Below are positions 1 to 8,643 of a stretch of 43,592 bases of DNA, piece by piece; the first letter of the stretch is position 1, and each line of letters begins with the position of its first letter. The notes beneath the pieces are model-generated. The model was not told the DNA's origin and did no database searches. It saw nothing but the letters and a program-made list of their open reading frames with translations. Made by a program: the position numbers and the translations under genes. The stretch comes from an uncultured Alphaproteobacteria bacterium (GTDB taxonomy: Bacteria; Pseudomonadota; Alphaproteobacteria; RF32; CAG-239), in assembly GCA_934254675.1 (NCBI GenBank), contig CAKQLP010000012.1, positions 1-43,592 on the forward strand. The letters run 5' to 3'.

Positions 1-110
1 GCAAAAACCGCGTGTAGAAGCTTTAAAACGCTCTGAAATCGAATGTTTAGGATTTACAGAGAGAGAGAGAGACCTTTGCTGAGCTTATTTTTCATCTTTC
101 TTTCCTCTTA
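1..110 (-). repeat. Leader cassette copy 1 of 3 (upstream of an off-window gene)
   Basis: This 110-bp block recurs almost unchanged at 29714-29823 and 36434-36543; I see only a few substitutions among the three. Read leftward it contains an AAGAGGAAAG Shine-Dalgarno-like site, an ATG at 95 and a (CT)7 tract (forward AG x7 at 58-71), and it stops at 54-56 after 13 codons (MKNKLSKGLSLSL). In the other two copies a prepilin-like gene follows, so a third such gene probably lies just left of the window. Homology ends abruptly at base 110. A TATAAT on the minus strand (119-124) would start a transcript close to that border, but I see no good -35. Confidence 0.85.
54..95 (-). CDS. 13-codon leader frame with (CT)7 tract, copy 1
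   Basis: The ATG follows AAGAGGAAAG at a good distance. The frame passes through a perfect (CT)7 dinucleotide tract and ends at TAA. The same short frame with the same repeat number is present in the two other cassettes. It may be a leader peptide, or the 5' end of a phase-variable prepilin gene in its OFF state. The downstream gene lies outside the window. Confidence 0.45.
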   Translation of the reverse strand: MKNKLSKGLSLSL

Positions 111-222
111 TTATTATGATTATAAATAACTTGTAATCGAAAATATTTAAGAAAATGTTACTGAAAACGAGGATGTGCTCTATCGTGTTTCTTTTCCAAA
201 AATATTTTTATTCTCGACCATA

Positions 223-2265
223 TTAAATTCTTCCGGTATGGAAAAGCCTGTCGTATTTGAATACTGAACCATCAGGAATAGTCCAGCCAAAGTCGTTGCT
301 CATGGCGGTACTCTGCATTTGGTGAAGTGTTTTAGGCGCAGTATAAAAGCAGCGAATCGCTTTTTCTAAAGTTTCAAAATAAGCGTTAATGTTGTTTTTT
401 AAGCGCTGAGCTTGTAAATTCGGACCATAAACACGATTGCCGTCAGCAAAAAAAACCTCGGTTCTGAATCCGTCAACGTTGTTTTGTATGGTGTCAACCA
501 AACCGCCGGTAGATGTCGCTATTGGAAGGCTTCCTTTAGCCATGGCTTCCATTTGAGTTAAGCCGCATGGCTCAAAATATGACGGCATTAAGTAAAAATC
601 AGCCGCTAATTGCACGGAATAAGCAAATTGATCATTGTATCCGTGAAAAACAAAAATACGTTTGGCGAAATCTCGGCATATTTGCTTTGTGTTGTCTTTT
701 AGAGCCATTAAATCGCGGAACAAGTCTTTGTTTCCGGCGCCGCCTAAAACAAAAATAGGAAAATCCTGTGGAGAATTTTTATATTTATCGGATAAACGCA
801 AAATGGCGTTGATGGCGATGTCATATCCTTTTTGTTCAACCATTCGGCTGGTCATGCAAATAAAAGGAATATTTTCCGCATCGTGCAATACTGATGAAAT
901 GTCGTCAAAATTATAGGTGTCAATCATGGGAATGACTTTTTTCCGATAGTTTTCATCAGCCGCTAATTTAGATAATAATTTGATGCACTCTTTTTTGTTG
1001 TGGAGTTTGTTTTGTAAAGAATGTTCATTATATACCTTAAATTGCGTGCCGCCAAAATAGTTGTTTATCATTTCAATTTTTTGAGCATTTGGAGAAATAA
1101 GTTTTTTTTCATAGCCATTGACTATGCCAAAAAAGGTACGATAATTTTTGCGGATTTTCAGGATGTCTCGAAAATCGAATCCAAAACTCTTTTCTCGGGA
1201 AACTTCTTCCATGTAGTTTTTTGAAACAGTGACAATTCGGTCGGCAAGATGCATGTTGCAAGATGCTTGATTATAGGTGTCACCGACAATCAGGGTGTTT
1301 CCCGTACGGGGATTACTATTTTTAACCGCCTTGGCATTTTTCAGAACTAAAGTTGCTAAATCCTCATAAAGGGAATTTAATATTTTTGAAGTATTGTTAT
1401 AGTCCCAACCTTGATATCCCATGTGATGGGCAATGTGAATTATCGGAATTTCTTTTAAGACATCGGCAATATTTTCACTGAGCCTTCCGGCGTAAACTTT
1501 GGCTAACGACAAATATTTGGTTAATCCTGAAATTGCACCGCTGTGCCAATCGTTTGCAATCAAAATGTTTGGCAGGTCGATTTCGTTTAGTTTGTTGCCG
1601 GCAATATTTTCAAGGAGACAATAGACTGCTTTAGAAAGAAACGCAAAGCGTTCTACCTCGTCAATATTCAAATTGTTTAAAACATAACATCCGCCTTGTC
1701 CGGAAGGGTTTCCTTTGGCGGGCGTTATTGAAAAGAAACGATCGTTGTGTAAAAACAGGTAGTTGACGCCGTTTAACTGTCCTTTATAAATATCTACATT
1801 AAAACGGCAAAAACGATTGCGGTTTCCCATAAACGGAACTTTGATGGAACATATTTTCTTTACGGCGGTTTGTTTGCCTTCGGCGCCTGAGTAGATGTTT
1901 TTTTCCAAGCTACATTTTTTGCGCCCCGTGTCACCTAAATACATAGGCGTGATGATTGTAATGTCACTTTTTTGAGCCGAAAACACCATGTTGTAATTTT
2001 CCGGTAATTCGGAAGCAACCATGCCCAATCCGCCACATTTCATAAAAGTCGCTGTTTCTGCCGTAATCATCCATGCGTGAATTTCTTTATTTTCAGGCCA
2101 GCAATCATCTATCAAACATTGTCTTTTGCCCATGTTTTGAATTTCTCGTAAAATCAAGTCATGGGGAATGCCATAATTCAGACTGAATCTTCTTTTATTA
2201 AAATTTGTCGGCAGAAAAACAAAATTTTTATTTGGGCATGCGCCAATATTCATTATAGACATCAC
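223..2265 (-). CDS. glgA: Glycogen/starch synthase-like glycosyltransferase (GT5)
   Basis: Likely elongates alpha-1,4-glucan from a nucleotide-glucose donor in the cytoplasm. Near residue 70 the protein has ITAETATFMKCGGLGMVASE, the GT5 N-terminal donor-binding region (KxGGL class), and near residue 565 it has PSYFEPCGLTQMEAMAKGS followed by TGGLVDT, the C-terminal GT-B signature. SRMVEQKGYD is the usual start of the second Rossmann half. At 680 aa it is much longer than typical GlgA (about 480 aa), with extra sequence in the N-terminal half and a leading segment of about 60 residues. GTG (2265) and ATG (2262) are adjacent starts behind GGTGAG. No other glycogen gene lies beside it. The family is clear; whether the product is glycogen or another glucan is inference. 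Confidence 0.82.
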   Translation of the reverse strand: MMSIMNIGACPNKNFVFLPTNFNKRRFSLNYGIPHDLILREIQNMGKRQCLIDDCWPENKEIHAWMITAETATFMKCGGLGMVASELPENYNMVFSAQKSDITIITPMYLGDTGRKKCSLEKNIYSGAEGKQTAVKKICSIKVPFMGNRNRFCRFNVDIYKGQLNGVNYLFLHNDRFFSITPAKGNPSGQGGCYVLNNLNIDEVERFAFLSKAVYCLLENIAGNKLNEIDLPNILIANDWHSGAISGLTKYLSLAKVYAGRLSENIADVLKEIPIIHIAHHMGYQGWDYNNTSKILNSLYEDLATLVLKNAKAVKNSNPRTGNTLIVGDTYNQASCNMHLADRIVTVSKNYMEEVSREKSFGFDFRDILKIRKNYRTFFGIVNGYEKKLISPNAQKIEMINNYFGGTQFKVYNEHSLQNKLHNKKECIKLLSKLAADENYRKKVIPMIDTYNFDDISSVLHDAENIPFICMTSRMVEQKGYDIAINAILRLSDKYKNSPQDFPIFVLGGAGNKDLFRDLMALKDNTKQICRDFAKRIFVFHGYNDQFAYSVQLAADFYLMPSYFEPCGLTQMEAMAKGSLPIATSTGGLVDTIQNNVDGFRTEVFFADGNRVYGPNLQAQRLKNNINAYFETLEKAIRCFYTAPKTLHQMQSTAMSNDFGWTIPDGSVFKYDRLFHTGRI

Positions 2266-2342
2266 AATTACTCACCATTTATAATATACCGCACAGTATA
2301 TCATGAAAAACAAAAGCTTCAATAGAAAAAAAACTTCATCTC

Positions 2343-2380
2343 TTGACTTGTTTACGTTTAGCCACTAAGTTCTATATAGA
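2343..2380 (+). promoter_or_regulatory. Probable grpE promoter region
   Basis: TTGACT at 2343-2348 is a good -35. The -10 is less clear: TAAGTT sits at 17 bp spacing and TATATA about 24 bp downstream. The preceding base gives CTTGAC, as in heat-shock-type -35 boxes, but no matching RpoH -10 is evident at normal spacing. Confidence 0.4.
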
Positions 2381-2413
2381 TGTTTGTCAGAGAAAATTAA
2401 AGAGGACGTTAGA

Positions 2414-2995
2414 ATGACTGATAAAAAAGAAAAAAATTCTACCAAAACAGAAAAAAATAATGAGAACGTGGAAAAAAATTCCGAAAATGTGCAAAACTCG
2501 GAAGGTATAAATGAACTTGAACAGCTAAAAGAAGAAAACCAAAAACTAAAAGATTCTTTTTTGCGCGCGTATGCCGAGGCTGAAAACACTAAAAAACGTT
2601 GCCAACAGGAAATTGAAAAAAATTCTAAATTTGCCATTTCTTCTTTTGCGAAAGAATTGTTGGGTGTCGCGGATAATTTGCAACGGGCTTTAAGTGCCGT
2701 GGATGATGAAACAAAATCTCAATGCGGCGCGTTTATCAAAGGCGTAGAACTCACGCAAAATGAACTGACAAAAGTATTCCATAAATTCGGCATAAAGAAA
2801 ATGGAAAGCTTAAACAAGGTGTTTGATCCTAATTTTGAGCGTGTTGTCCAAGAGGTGGAAGATTTAGAAAAACCGGCAGGAACAATTATTGCAGAATTGC
2901 AGGCCGGCTATACGTTAAATGAACGTATCTTGCGGGAAGCAATGGTTGTTGTGACCAAAGGCGGCGTTAGCGCACCTAAAAATAACCAAGAATAA
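2414..2995 (+). CDS. grpE: GrpE, nucleotide exchange factor of DnaK
   Basis: Cytoplasmic cochaperone that releases ADP from DnaK. The N-terminal 45 residues are Lys/Glu/Asn-rich and disordered, followed by the long coiled-coil helix (LKDSFLRAYAEAENTKKR) and the C-terminal beta domain with VFDPNFERVVQEVED and GTIIAELQAGYTLNERILRE, both classic GrpE signatures. I place the start at ATG 2414, 7 nt after AGAGGA. An in-frame TTG at 2384 would add ten residues but has no ribosome site. The length of 193 aa is normal. It is monocistronic, with a strong terminator behind it; dnaK/dnaJ are not in view. Confidence 0.95.
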   Translation: MTDKKEKNSTKTEKNNENVEKNSENVQNSEGINELEQLKEENQKLKDSFLRAYAEAENTKKRCQQEIEKNSKFAISSFAKELLGVADNLQRALSAVDDETKSQCGAFIKGVELTQNELTKVFHKFGIKKMESLNKVFDPNFERVVQEVEDLEKPAGTIIAELQAGYTLNERILREAMVVVTKGGVSAPKNNQE

Positions 2996-3016
2996 AAATT
3001 ATTTATAAAAAAGTGT

Positions 3017-3046
3017 AAGTCCGTCTAGATTGACGGACTTTTTTAT
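3017..3046 (+). terminator. Rho-independent terminator of grpE
   Basis: A perfect 9-bp stem AAGTCCGTC / GACGGACTT with a 6-nt loop, followed by a run of T. Confidence 0.9.
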
Positions 3047-3108
3047 TTGACGTTATAAAATAAATGGTATATCTGATAAATTGTTATTTATTACAAAAAA
3101 AATAGCTT

Positions 3109-3114
3109 TATACT
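3109..3114 (+). promoter_or_regulatory. -10 box of the lpt operon; possible leaderless start
   Basis: TATACT lies only 7 bp before the lptF ATG at 3122, and no Shine-Dalgarno precedes that ATG. Transcription would start at or next to the initiation codon. The -35 is weak (TTGTTA or ATTACA at poor spacing). Confidence 0.4.
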
Positions 3115-3121
3115 TTTGTGC

Positions 3122-4249
3122 ATGAAAATATGGAACGTTTATATTTTTAAGCAGATTTTTATCGGATTTCTGCTGGTTTGTTTCTCTCTGCTGGCTATGT
3201 TGTGGCTAACGCAGTCGCTTAGATTTGTTGAAATGGTGACAAGACAAGGGTTGCCGGTTTATTTGTTTGCGGAAATGACGTCCCTTTTAATGCCTCGGAT
3301 TTTTAACATATTGTCTCCGATTGCTGTTTTTGTGACAGTTTTATTTGTGTATAACAGACTTATTGCAGATAGAGAATTGGTCGTGATGCAGGCAGCTGGT
3401 ATCAGCCCGTGGCAAAATGCAAAAGCTGCCGTATTTATGGGAATACTTTTATCAATGTTTAATGTTTTTGTTATGAATTGGGGTATCCCTTGGGCAGAAT
3501 CTAGATTTCGAGATTTGGAATGGCGCGTTAAAAACAATTTAACTCAAATGATATTCAGAGAAGGTGAGTTCACAACTTTGCAAAATGGTATTACTGTTTT
3601 TATCGACAAGCATGAGGACGATGGTTCTGTGAGCGGAATCTTTGTCAGTGATGAAAGCAAACCAGAGGTTAAAGTAACTCTAACAGCGGAAAAAGGACGG
3701 GTTATTCAAACGGATAAAGGTCCGAGAATTTTATTTATTAACGGTGTTCGGCAAGAAATTAATACAAAGGACTACAAGTTCAGCACTTTGTCTTTTTCGC
3801 GATATTCCGCTGAATTTAATAATGTGGAAAGCAAAAAGAAAAAAAATCAAACGGTTCGGGAAAAATCCATGCTGGAACTCTTGGAATCGGGAAAGGATAA
3901 AACGCTTGATCCTCATGAGGCTCGTAAAAATATTGTTGAAGGAAACCGCCGGATATTATACCCATTGTATAATATTGTTTTTGCGTTGCTTGCCTGCGTC
4001 GGATTGGTGTCTGGTACATTTAACCGGCGCGGACAGACACGGATAGTCTGTATTGAGGTTTTGTGCATGACTGTGATTTTAGGCGGAGATTTGGCTTTAA
4101 CGAATTTGGCCGGTCGCTCGCTATATTTCTTATCGGTTTTGTATTTGAATTGTTTATTGCCGCTATTTGTTTGCCTGTATTTGTTGTTTTTTTATAATCC
4201 TTTTTATTTTTGCCGTTTTCGGGTGAAGGAGCATCGTTATGAAAATTAA
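3122..4249 (+). CDS. lptF: LptF/LptG-family LPS export permease (LptF-like)
   Basis: Inner-membrane permease half of the LptB2FG ABC exporter that moves LPS to the periplasmic bridge. The order TM1 (residues about 10-30), TM2-TM3 with LPNF-like LMPRIFNILSPIAVFVTVLF and NRLIADRELVVMQAAG, a periplasmic beta-jellyroll (about 120-265), then three C-terminal TMs is that of YjgP/YjgQ proteins. RLxADRELVVMxAAG fits the coupling-helix region of LptF best. ATG 3122 is preferred over TTG 3116. It overlaps lptD by 11 bp. A partner lptG would be expected next but is absent here, so it must be elsewhere or this protein may form a homodimer. Confidence 0.88.
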   Translation: MKIWNVYIFKQIFIGFLLVCFSLLAMLWLTQSLRFVEMVTRQGLPVYLFAEMTSLLMPRIFNILSPIAVFVTVLFVYNRLIADRELVVMQAAGISPWQNAKAAVFMGILLSMFNVFVMNWGIPWAESRFRDLEWRVKNNLTQMIFREGEFTTLQNGITVFIDKHEDDGSVSGIFVSDESKPEVKVTLTAEKGRVIQTDKGPRILFINGVRQEINTKDYKFSTLSFSRYSAEFNNVESKKKKNQTVREKSMLELLESGKDKTLDPHEARKNIVEGNRRILYPLYNIVFALLACVGLVSGTFNRRGQTRIVCIEVLCMTVILGGDLALTNLAGRSLYFLSVLYLNCLLPLFVCLYLLFFYNPFYFCRFRVKEHRYEN

Positions 4250-6518
4250 ATATTTATCTGCGGCAGGAATATCTTTGTTGGTGTTTTTTAATGTTAGCGG
4301 AAATTTTGCTTATGCCGTTAATGAAGCCGGAGAAATTCAGCGAAAAGAACAAAAATCTCCGCATGCAACAATGGAAGTAGCTCACAATATTACAAATATT
4401 AAATTTGCGGAAGATGAAAATATTGAAGGCGATGGCGCAATAAATTTTAGTGCAGACGAACTGACCAATGATGAGAGTTCCGGATTGATTACCGCGACCG
4501 GAGATGTTGAAATAAACTATAATAAAATGCGTCTAAAAACGGATAAGTTGGTTTATGATCAAAATAAAGATATTGTGACAGCTACTGGAAATGTTAAACT
4601 CTTTTCTTCAGACGGGTCAATTATTTACAGCGACCAAGTTTCTTTGGCCGAGCAGATGACTGTCGGCGAAATGCATCATATTAAGGTGTTGCTGAAAGAT
4701 AAATCTCATGTTTTTGCTGACAGCTTCAAAAAGAAAAATAATCAAAAAAAACAGCTGTCATCTGTTACATACACGCCATGTGATATGTGTGATGCTCAAT
4801 CACCTTTATGGTCGATTAGCGCGCGTAAAGTGCAACATGATGAGAAAAGTCAAAATGTGCATTATAATGATGCAATTATAAGAGTTAAAAATGTTCCTAT
4901 TTTTTATACGCCTTTTTTCTCTCATCCGGATCCAAGTGTTAAGCGCCGTTCAGGATTATTAGCGCCGACCATGGGAAGTTCAAATTATTTGGGGGCTATG
5001 TTTCAACCTCGATATTTTTGGGCGGTGGATGACCAAACCAATGTTATTATTTCTCCGATTTTTTCATCGGATAAAAATATTGTTTGGGGCGGAGACTTTC
5101 AAAAATATTTTTATAGCGCCAATACAAATATCAGCGGCAGCTATTTAAAAGATAATGAGAACAATCGTCCTAAAAATCGGGGAAATTTATTTGCTAACGG
5201 ACGTTATGATATTAATGATAAATGGCGGATGAAATATGATTTAAAATATGTTTCTGACTATATCTATCTAAAAGAATTAAGCTTGCCGTATCAGGATGAC
5301 GCTTGGTTGACATCCAATCTGTCTTTTGAACGATTTAGCGGGAGAGATTATGTTTCTGCGGAAGCATATTATTATAAAATACTCAGCTATAATCTGCGTA
5401 TGAGCAATGAACGTCAGTTTCGAGAAATTAACGGGCGTAAGCCATTGGTTGCACCATTGATTGATATTGAGACTTATTCGGATCCATACGCCTTCGGTTC
5501 TTATTTTAAAAATGAATTTAACAGCGCTTCCATTTATCATCAGGATGGGCGTCAGACACAGCGTTTAACATCCATTAATGCTTGGGAATTGCCATTTACC
5601 TCTCGTTTTGGAGAAAAGTATCGCTTTGTGGCATCTTTAAAGTCAGACGCGTATTATGTTAATAAATATCAATATTTGCCTAACAATCAATATACGGGGA
5701 CAACTACCAGATTTTTCCCGCAAACCGGAGTGGAATGGCGTTTACCGTTTGTTCGGGCTAACGATTCTTCTCGGCAAATTATTGAGCCCGTGATTGTTGG
5801 TGTTTTGGCGCCGAATGGCGGTAATAAACTTGATAAAATACCAAATGAAGATAGTGAAGATGTTTATTTTGATGACACAAATGTTTTAGATTTAAATCGA
5901 TATGCAGGTTATGATCGAAACGATACGGGAAGTCGTCTCAGCTATGGATTGCGTTGGAGTTCGTATGGCGATATTATTGGACGTACATCGGCTTTTTTAG
6001 CGCAAAGCTATGAGAAAAGCAGAGATTCAAGCTTTACGGAAAGTTTAGACAGTAGCAAGAGTTCCAATTTTAGTGATTATGTCGGTCGAATTAATGCTGA
6101 ACCTAATGAGTATTTGGATTTAAATTATCGTTTTCGATTGGATAGAAAATCTTTGGATGCAAAATACAGCGAGCTTGGTGCCGGTGTTGGTCCGTCTTTT
6201 TTACGCGGATATGTTTCATATATCTTTTTGCAAGGAAATACATATTACAATCAGTTGTATTCAGAACGAAAGGAATTATATACATCCATAAGTTCTGATT
6301 TGTCCCAGTTTTGGTCTGTCAGTATTTATAATTTGCAGGATTTGACCGCAAACAGCCGCGGATCATTGGAACATGGGGGAAATCTGATATATGAGGATGA
6401 ATGTTTGAAATGGGTGACAAATGTGAAAAAATATAATAGCAGCAACCCTGACTTAAAAAATAGTTATGAGTTTGGCATAACTTTCTATTTGAAAACAATA
6501 GGTAGTTTCGGTTCATAG
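4239..6518 (+). CDS. lptD: LptD, LPS-assembly outer-membrane protein
   Basis: Inserts LPS into the outer leaflet of the outer membrane. The signal peptide is residues 1-26, ending FAYA. An OstA/LptA-like beta-jellyroll covers about 65-170 (repeated EINYNKMRLKTDKLVYDQ-like strands), and a large C-terminal beta-barrel follows, with HPDPSVKRRSGLLAPTMG marking the LptD domain. CDMC near residue 185 supplies a cysteine pair and another Cys lies near the C terminus (DECLKW), which could form the inter-domain disulfide known in the family. Its 759 aa are typical. GAAGGAG precedes the ATG, which lies inside the lptF 3' end, so translation is probably coupled. Confidence 0.93.
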   Translation: MKIKYLSAAGISLLVFFNVSGNFAYAVNEAGEIQRKEQKSPHATMEVAHNITNIKFAEDENIEGDGAINFSADELTNDESSGLITATGDVEINYNKMRLKTDKLVYDQNKDIVTATGNVKLFSSDGSIIYSDQVSLAEQMTVGEMHHIKVLLKDKSHVFADSFKKKNNQKKQLSSVTYTPCDMCDAQSPLWSISARKVQHDEKSQNVHYNDAIIRVKNVPIFYTPFFSHPDPSVKRRSGLLAPTMGSSNYLGAMFQPRYFWAVDDQTNVIISPIFSSDKNIVWGGDFQKYFYSANTNISGSYLKDNENNRPKNRGNLFANGRYDINDKWRMKYDLKYVSDYIYLKELSLPYQDDAWLTSNLSFERFSGRDYVSAEAYYYKILSYNLRMSNERQFREINGRKPLVAPLIDIETYSDPYAFGSYFKNEFNSASIYHQDGRQTQRLTSINAWELPFTSRFGEKYRFVASLKSDAYYVNKYQYLPNNQYTGTTTRFFPQTGVEWRLPFVRANDSSRQIIEPVIVGVLAPNGGNKLDKIPNEDSEDVYFDDTNVLDLNRYAGYDRNDTGSRLSYGLRWSSYGDIIGRTSAFLAQSYEKSRDSSFTESLDSSKSSNFSDYVGRINAEPNEYLDLNYRFRLDRKSLDAKYSELGAGVGPSFLRGYVSYIFLQGNTYYNQLYSERKELYTSISSDLSQFWSVSIYNLQDLTANSRGSLEHGGNLIYEDECLKWVTNVKKYNSSNPDLKNSYEFGITFYLKTIGSFGS

Positions 6519-6535
6519 CCAAGCAAGGAGGTTTA

Positions 6536-7735
6536 ATGAAAAGATTTGTTTTGTTTTGTGCGGCGATGTTTATGCCTGTTTTTGGAACTTATGCCGAAAA
6601 TTTAAATTTGAAAGAATTGGATAGTCAAGCGCGCGCTGAACAGCCTAATACTAATTCCATTATGTTTCGGCGCAATGCAGAGCAATATCGACAGTTAAGC
6701 GATGAAGAAAAGGCTGATATTGCTGCTCAACGCGAAGAAATGAGAAAAATACGTTTGCAACAGGAAGAATTTGCTCGTCGTCAGGCTGCTGAGGAAATGC
6801 GCCGAAGACAGATGGAAGAAGCTCAAAGAGAGGCTGAACGCCAACGTGCAGAAGCTTTAAAGCCGATTACTCTGTATGAAAATAAATTAAAAATTTATGC
6901 GTTAGTTAATGGTGAGGTGATTACAAGCAATGACATGCAAAGTCGTATTAATGCGTTTATATTAACTACCGGTATTCCATATAACAATCAGACTAAAAGT
7001 ATGATTGTTGGAAAAGTTTTACAATCTGCTATTGATGAAAAACTAAAAATTCAAGAAGCAGAGAAAAATAAAATTAAAATCAGCCGTAAAGAAATAGATA
7101 AGGCTTTGCGGCAGTTTGAAAAAAATAATAATATGGCAGAAGGGCAATTGAAAAAAATTTTGAACGACGCTAAAGTCAGTATGAAAGTTTGGAGTACGCA
7201 AATTGAGGCAGATTTAGCATGGCATAAATTGATTACCCAAAAGGGATATAGTGAAGTCAATATCAGTGAAAATGAGATTAACAAGGCTTTGGCTGATATC
7301 AAAAAAGATCAGTCAAAACAAAAATTTATGATTTCTGAAATTGTTATTGATAAAAAAGACGCCAAAGATTTAAATCAGTTGGTTGAAAATTTGCGGCATG
7401 ATCCTCGTTTTGAATTATATGCCATGCAGTTTTCACAGAGCCCAAGCGCGGCAAACGGCGGAAGATTAGGTTGGGTTGGTAAAGGGAAATTGCCGTCTGT
7501 TTTAGAAAATGCGGTTTTGAAAATGAAAGATGGAGATGTTTCCGATCCAATTGCGTATGGCAAAGATTTTTACATTTTTAGGTTGGAAAAAATTTTTAAT
7601 CCGACAATAGATAAAACAGAAACGCCATCACGGAAGGAAGTGCGCAGTTTTCTGGAAAATAAAAAATTAGAAGAATATTCTAATCGTTATATCAAAAACT
7701 TGCGCAGCCGTGCTTTAATTGAAAAGAAAGTATAA
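6536..7735 (+). CDS. surA: SurA-like periplasmic chaperone / peptidyl-prolyl isomerase
   Basis: Escorts outer-membrane beta-barrel proteins such as LptD. Signal peptide 1-20 (ends GTYA). A SurA_N domain covers about 115-245 (YALVNGEVITSNDMQSRI) and one parvulin domain covers about 262-360 (FSQSPSAANGGRLGWVGKG). Most SurA proteins have two parvulin domains; this one has one, as in many alphaproteobacteria. Odd feature: residues about 55-112 are a highly charged Glu/Arg/Gln helix (REEMRKIRLQQEEFARRQAA and on) between the signal peptide and the chaperone core. A strong AAGGAGG site precedes the ATG. It lies between lptD and rsmA; pdxA, often found here, is missing. Confidence 0.88.
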   Translation: MKRFVLFCAAMFMPVFGTYAENLNLKELDSQARAEQPNTNSIMFRRNAEQYRQLSDEEKADIAAQREEMRKIRLQQEEFARRQAAEEMRRRQMEEAQREAERQRAEALKPITLYENKLKIYALVNGEVITSNDMQSRINAFILTTGIPYNNQTKSMIVGKVLQSAIDEKLKIQEAEKNKIKISRKEIDKALRQFEKNNNMAEGQLKKILNDAKVSMKVWSTQIEADLAWHKLITQKGYSEVNISENEINKALADIKKDQSKQKFMISEIVIDKKDAKDLNQLVENLRHDPRFELYAMQFSQSPSAANGGRLGWVGKGKLPSVLENAVLKMKDGDVSDPIAYGKDFYIFRLEKIFNPTIDKTETPSRKEVRSFLENKKLEEYSNRYIKNLRSRALIEKKV

Positions 7736-7737
7736 GA

Positions 7738-8565
7738 ATGGATATTCTTTCTTTAAAAGAAACCGTTGAAAAACATGGACTAATGGCCAAAAAAGCGTTA
7801 GGACAGAATTTTTTGCTGGATCAAAATATTACAGATAAAATAATAAGATGCTCCTTATCCGCTCGCGGCCTTGATGATTTTTCGGCTGAAGAAGTTTATG
7901 AAGTCGGTCCGGGGCCGGGGGGCTTAACTCGGGCTGTGTTGAAAGAGAATCCTCAGAAACTGACAGTTATAGAGATGGATGAGCGTTGCATTGAAATTAT
8001 GCGGGAATTGCAAGAGTTTTATGCTTCAAAACTGGAAATTGTCAATGGTGACGCTTTATCCTTTGATTTTTCGCAAAAAAGCGAATTTCCCAAAAGCATA
8101 GTAAGCAATCTGCCGTATCATATTTCTGTGCCTTTATTGATGGGATGGCTAAAATCTATGCGGATGTTCAGCAGCTTGACTTTAATGTTTCAAAAAGAAG
8201 TTGCTGAAAGAATATTGGCTGAGCCGAACAATAAGAATTATGGACGTATTTCTGTGATGGCTCAGAATGTTTGCAATGTACGCCTATTATTTCATTTGAA
8301 TCCGAATTGTTTTGTTCCGGCTCCTAAAATTTGGTCTTCTGTTTTATTATTTACGCCAAAAACGAAAATACCCTCGGCTGAAATATTGGATAAGCTTGAA
8401 AAAGTTACGGAGGCCGCGTTTGGACAGCGTCGAAAAATGCTGCGGCAAAGTTTGAAAAAGTTCTCAAATCTAGAAAAAGCTTGTGCTGAAGCCGGAGTGC
8501 TTTTAACCGACAGAGCTGAAAATGTTTCTCCTGAACAATATTTGCTTTTGTCTCAATATCTTTGA
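7738..8565 (+). CDS. rsmA: 16S rRNA dimethyladenosine transferase RsmA (KsgA)
   Basis: Dimethylates the two adjacent adenosines near the 3' end of 16S rRNA using S-adenosylmethionine. Visible motifs: KKALGQNFLLDQNI at the N terminus, the SAM-binding loop VGPGPGGLTRAVL (about 58-70), acidic VIEMDERC, and the catalytic NLPYHIS motif (about 128-134). The C-terminal domain includes FGQRRKMLRQSLKK. The length of 275 aa is normal. It starts 2 bp after the surA stop and is therefore the last gene of the lpt operon. Confidence 0.95.
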   Translation: MDILSLKETVEKHGLMAKKALGQNFLLDQNITDKIIRCSLSARGLDDFSAEEVYEVGPGPGGLTRAVLKENPQKLTVIEMDERCIEIMRELQEFYASKLEIVNGDALSFDFSQKSEFPKSIVSNLPYHISVPLLMGWLKSMRMFSSLTLMFQKEVAERILAEPNNKNYGRISVMAQNVCNVRLLFHLNPNCFVPAPKIWSSVLLFTPKTKIPSAEILDKLEKVTEAAFGQRRKMLRQSLKKFSNLEKACAEAGVLLTDRAENVSPEQYLLLSQYL

Positions 8566-8643
8566 GTAATATTGTTTTTTATCAAAATGTTAATATTTAT
8601 TTTATAATTTGACATAATCACAAATAATTAAAAAGGATGTTCA

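Noticed and set aside
1..110. Leader cassette considered as an insertion sequence or MITE
   Set aside because: No terminal inverted repeats, no target duplication and no transposase; its edge coincides with a ribosome site.
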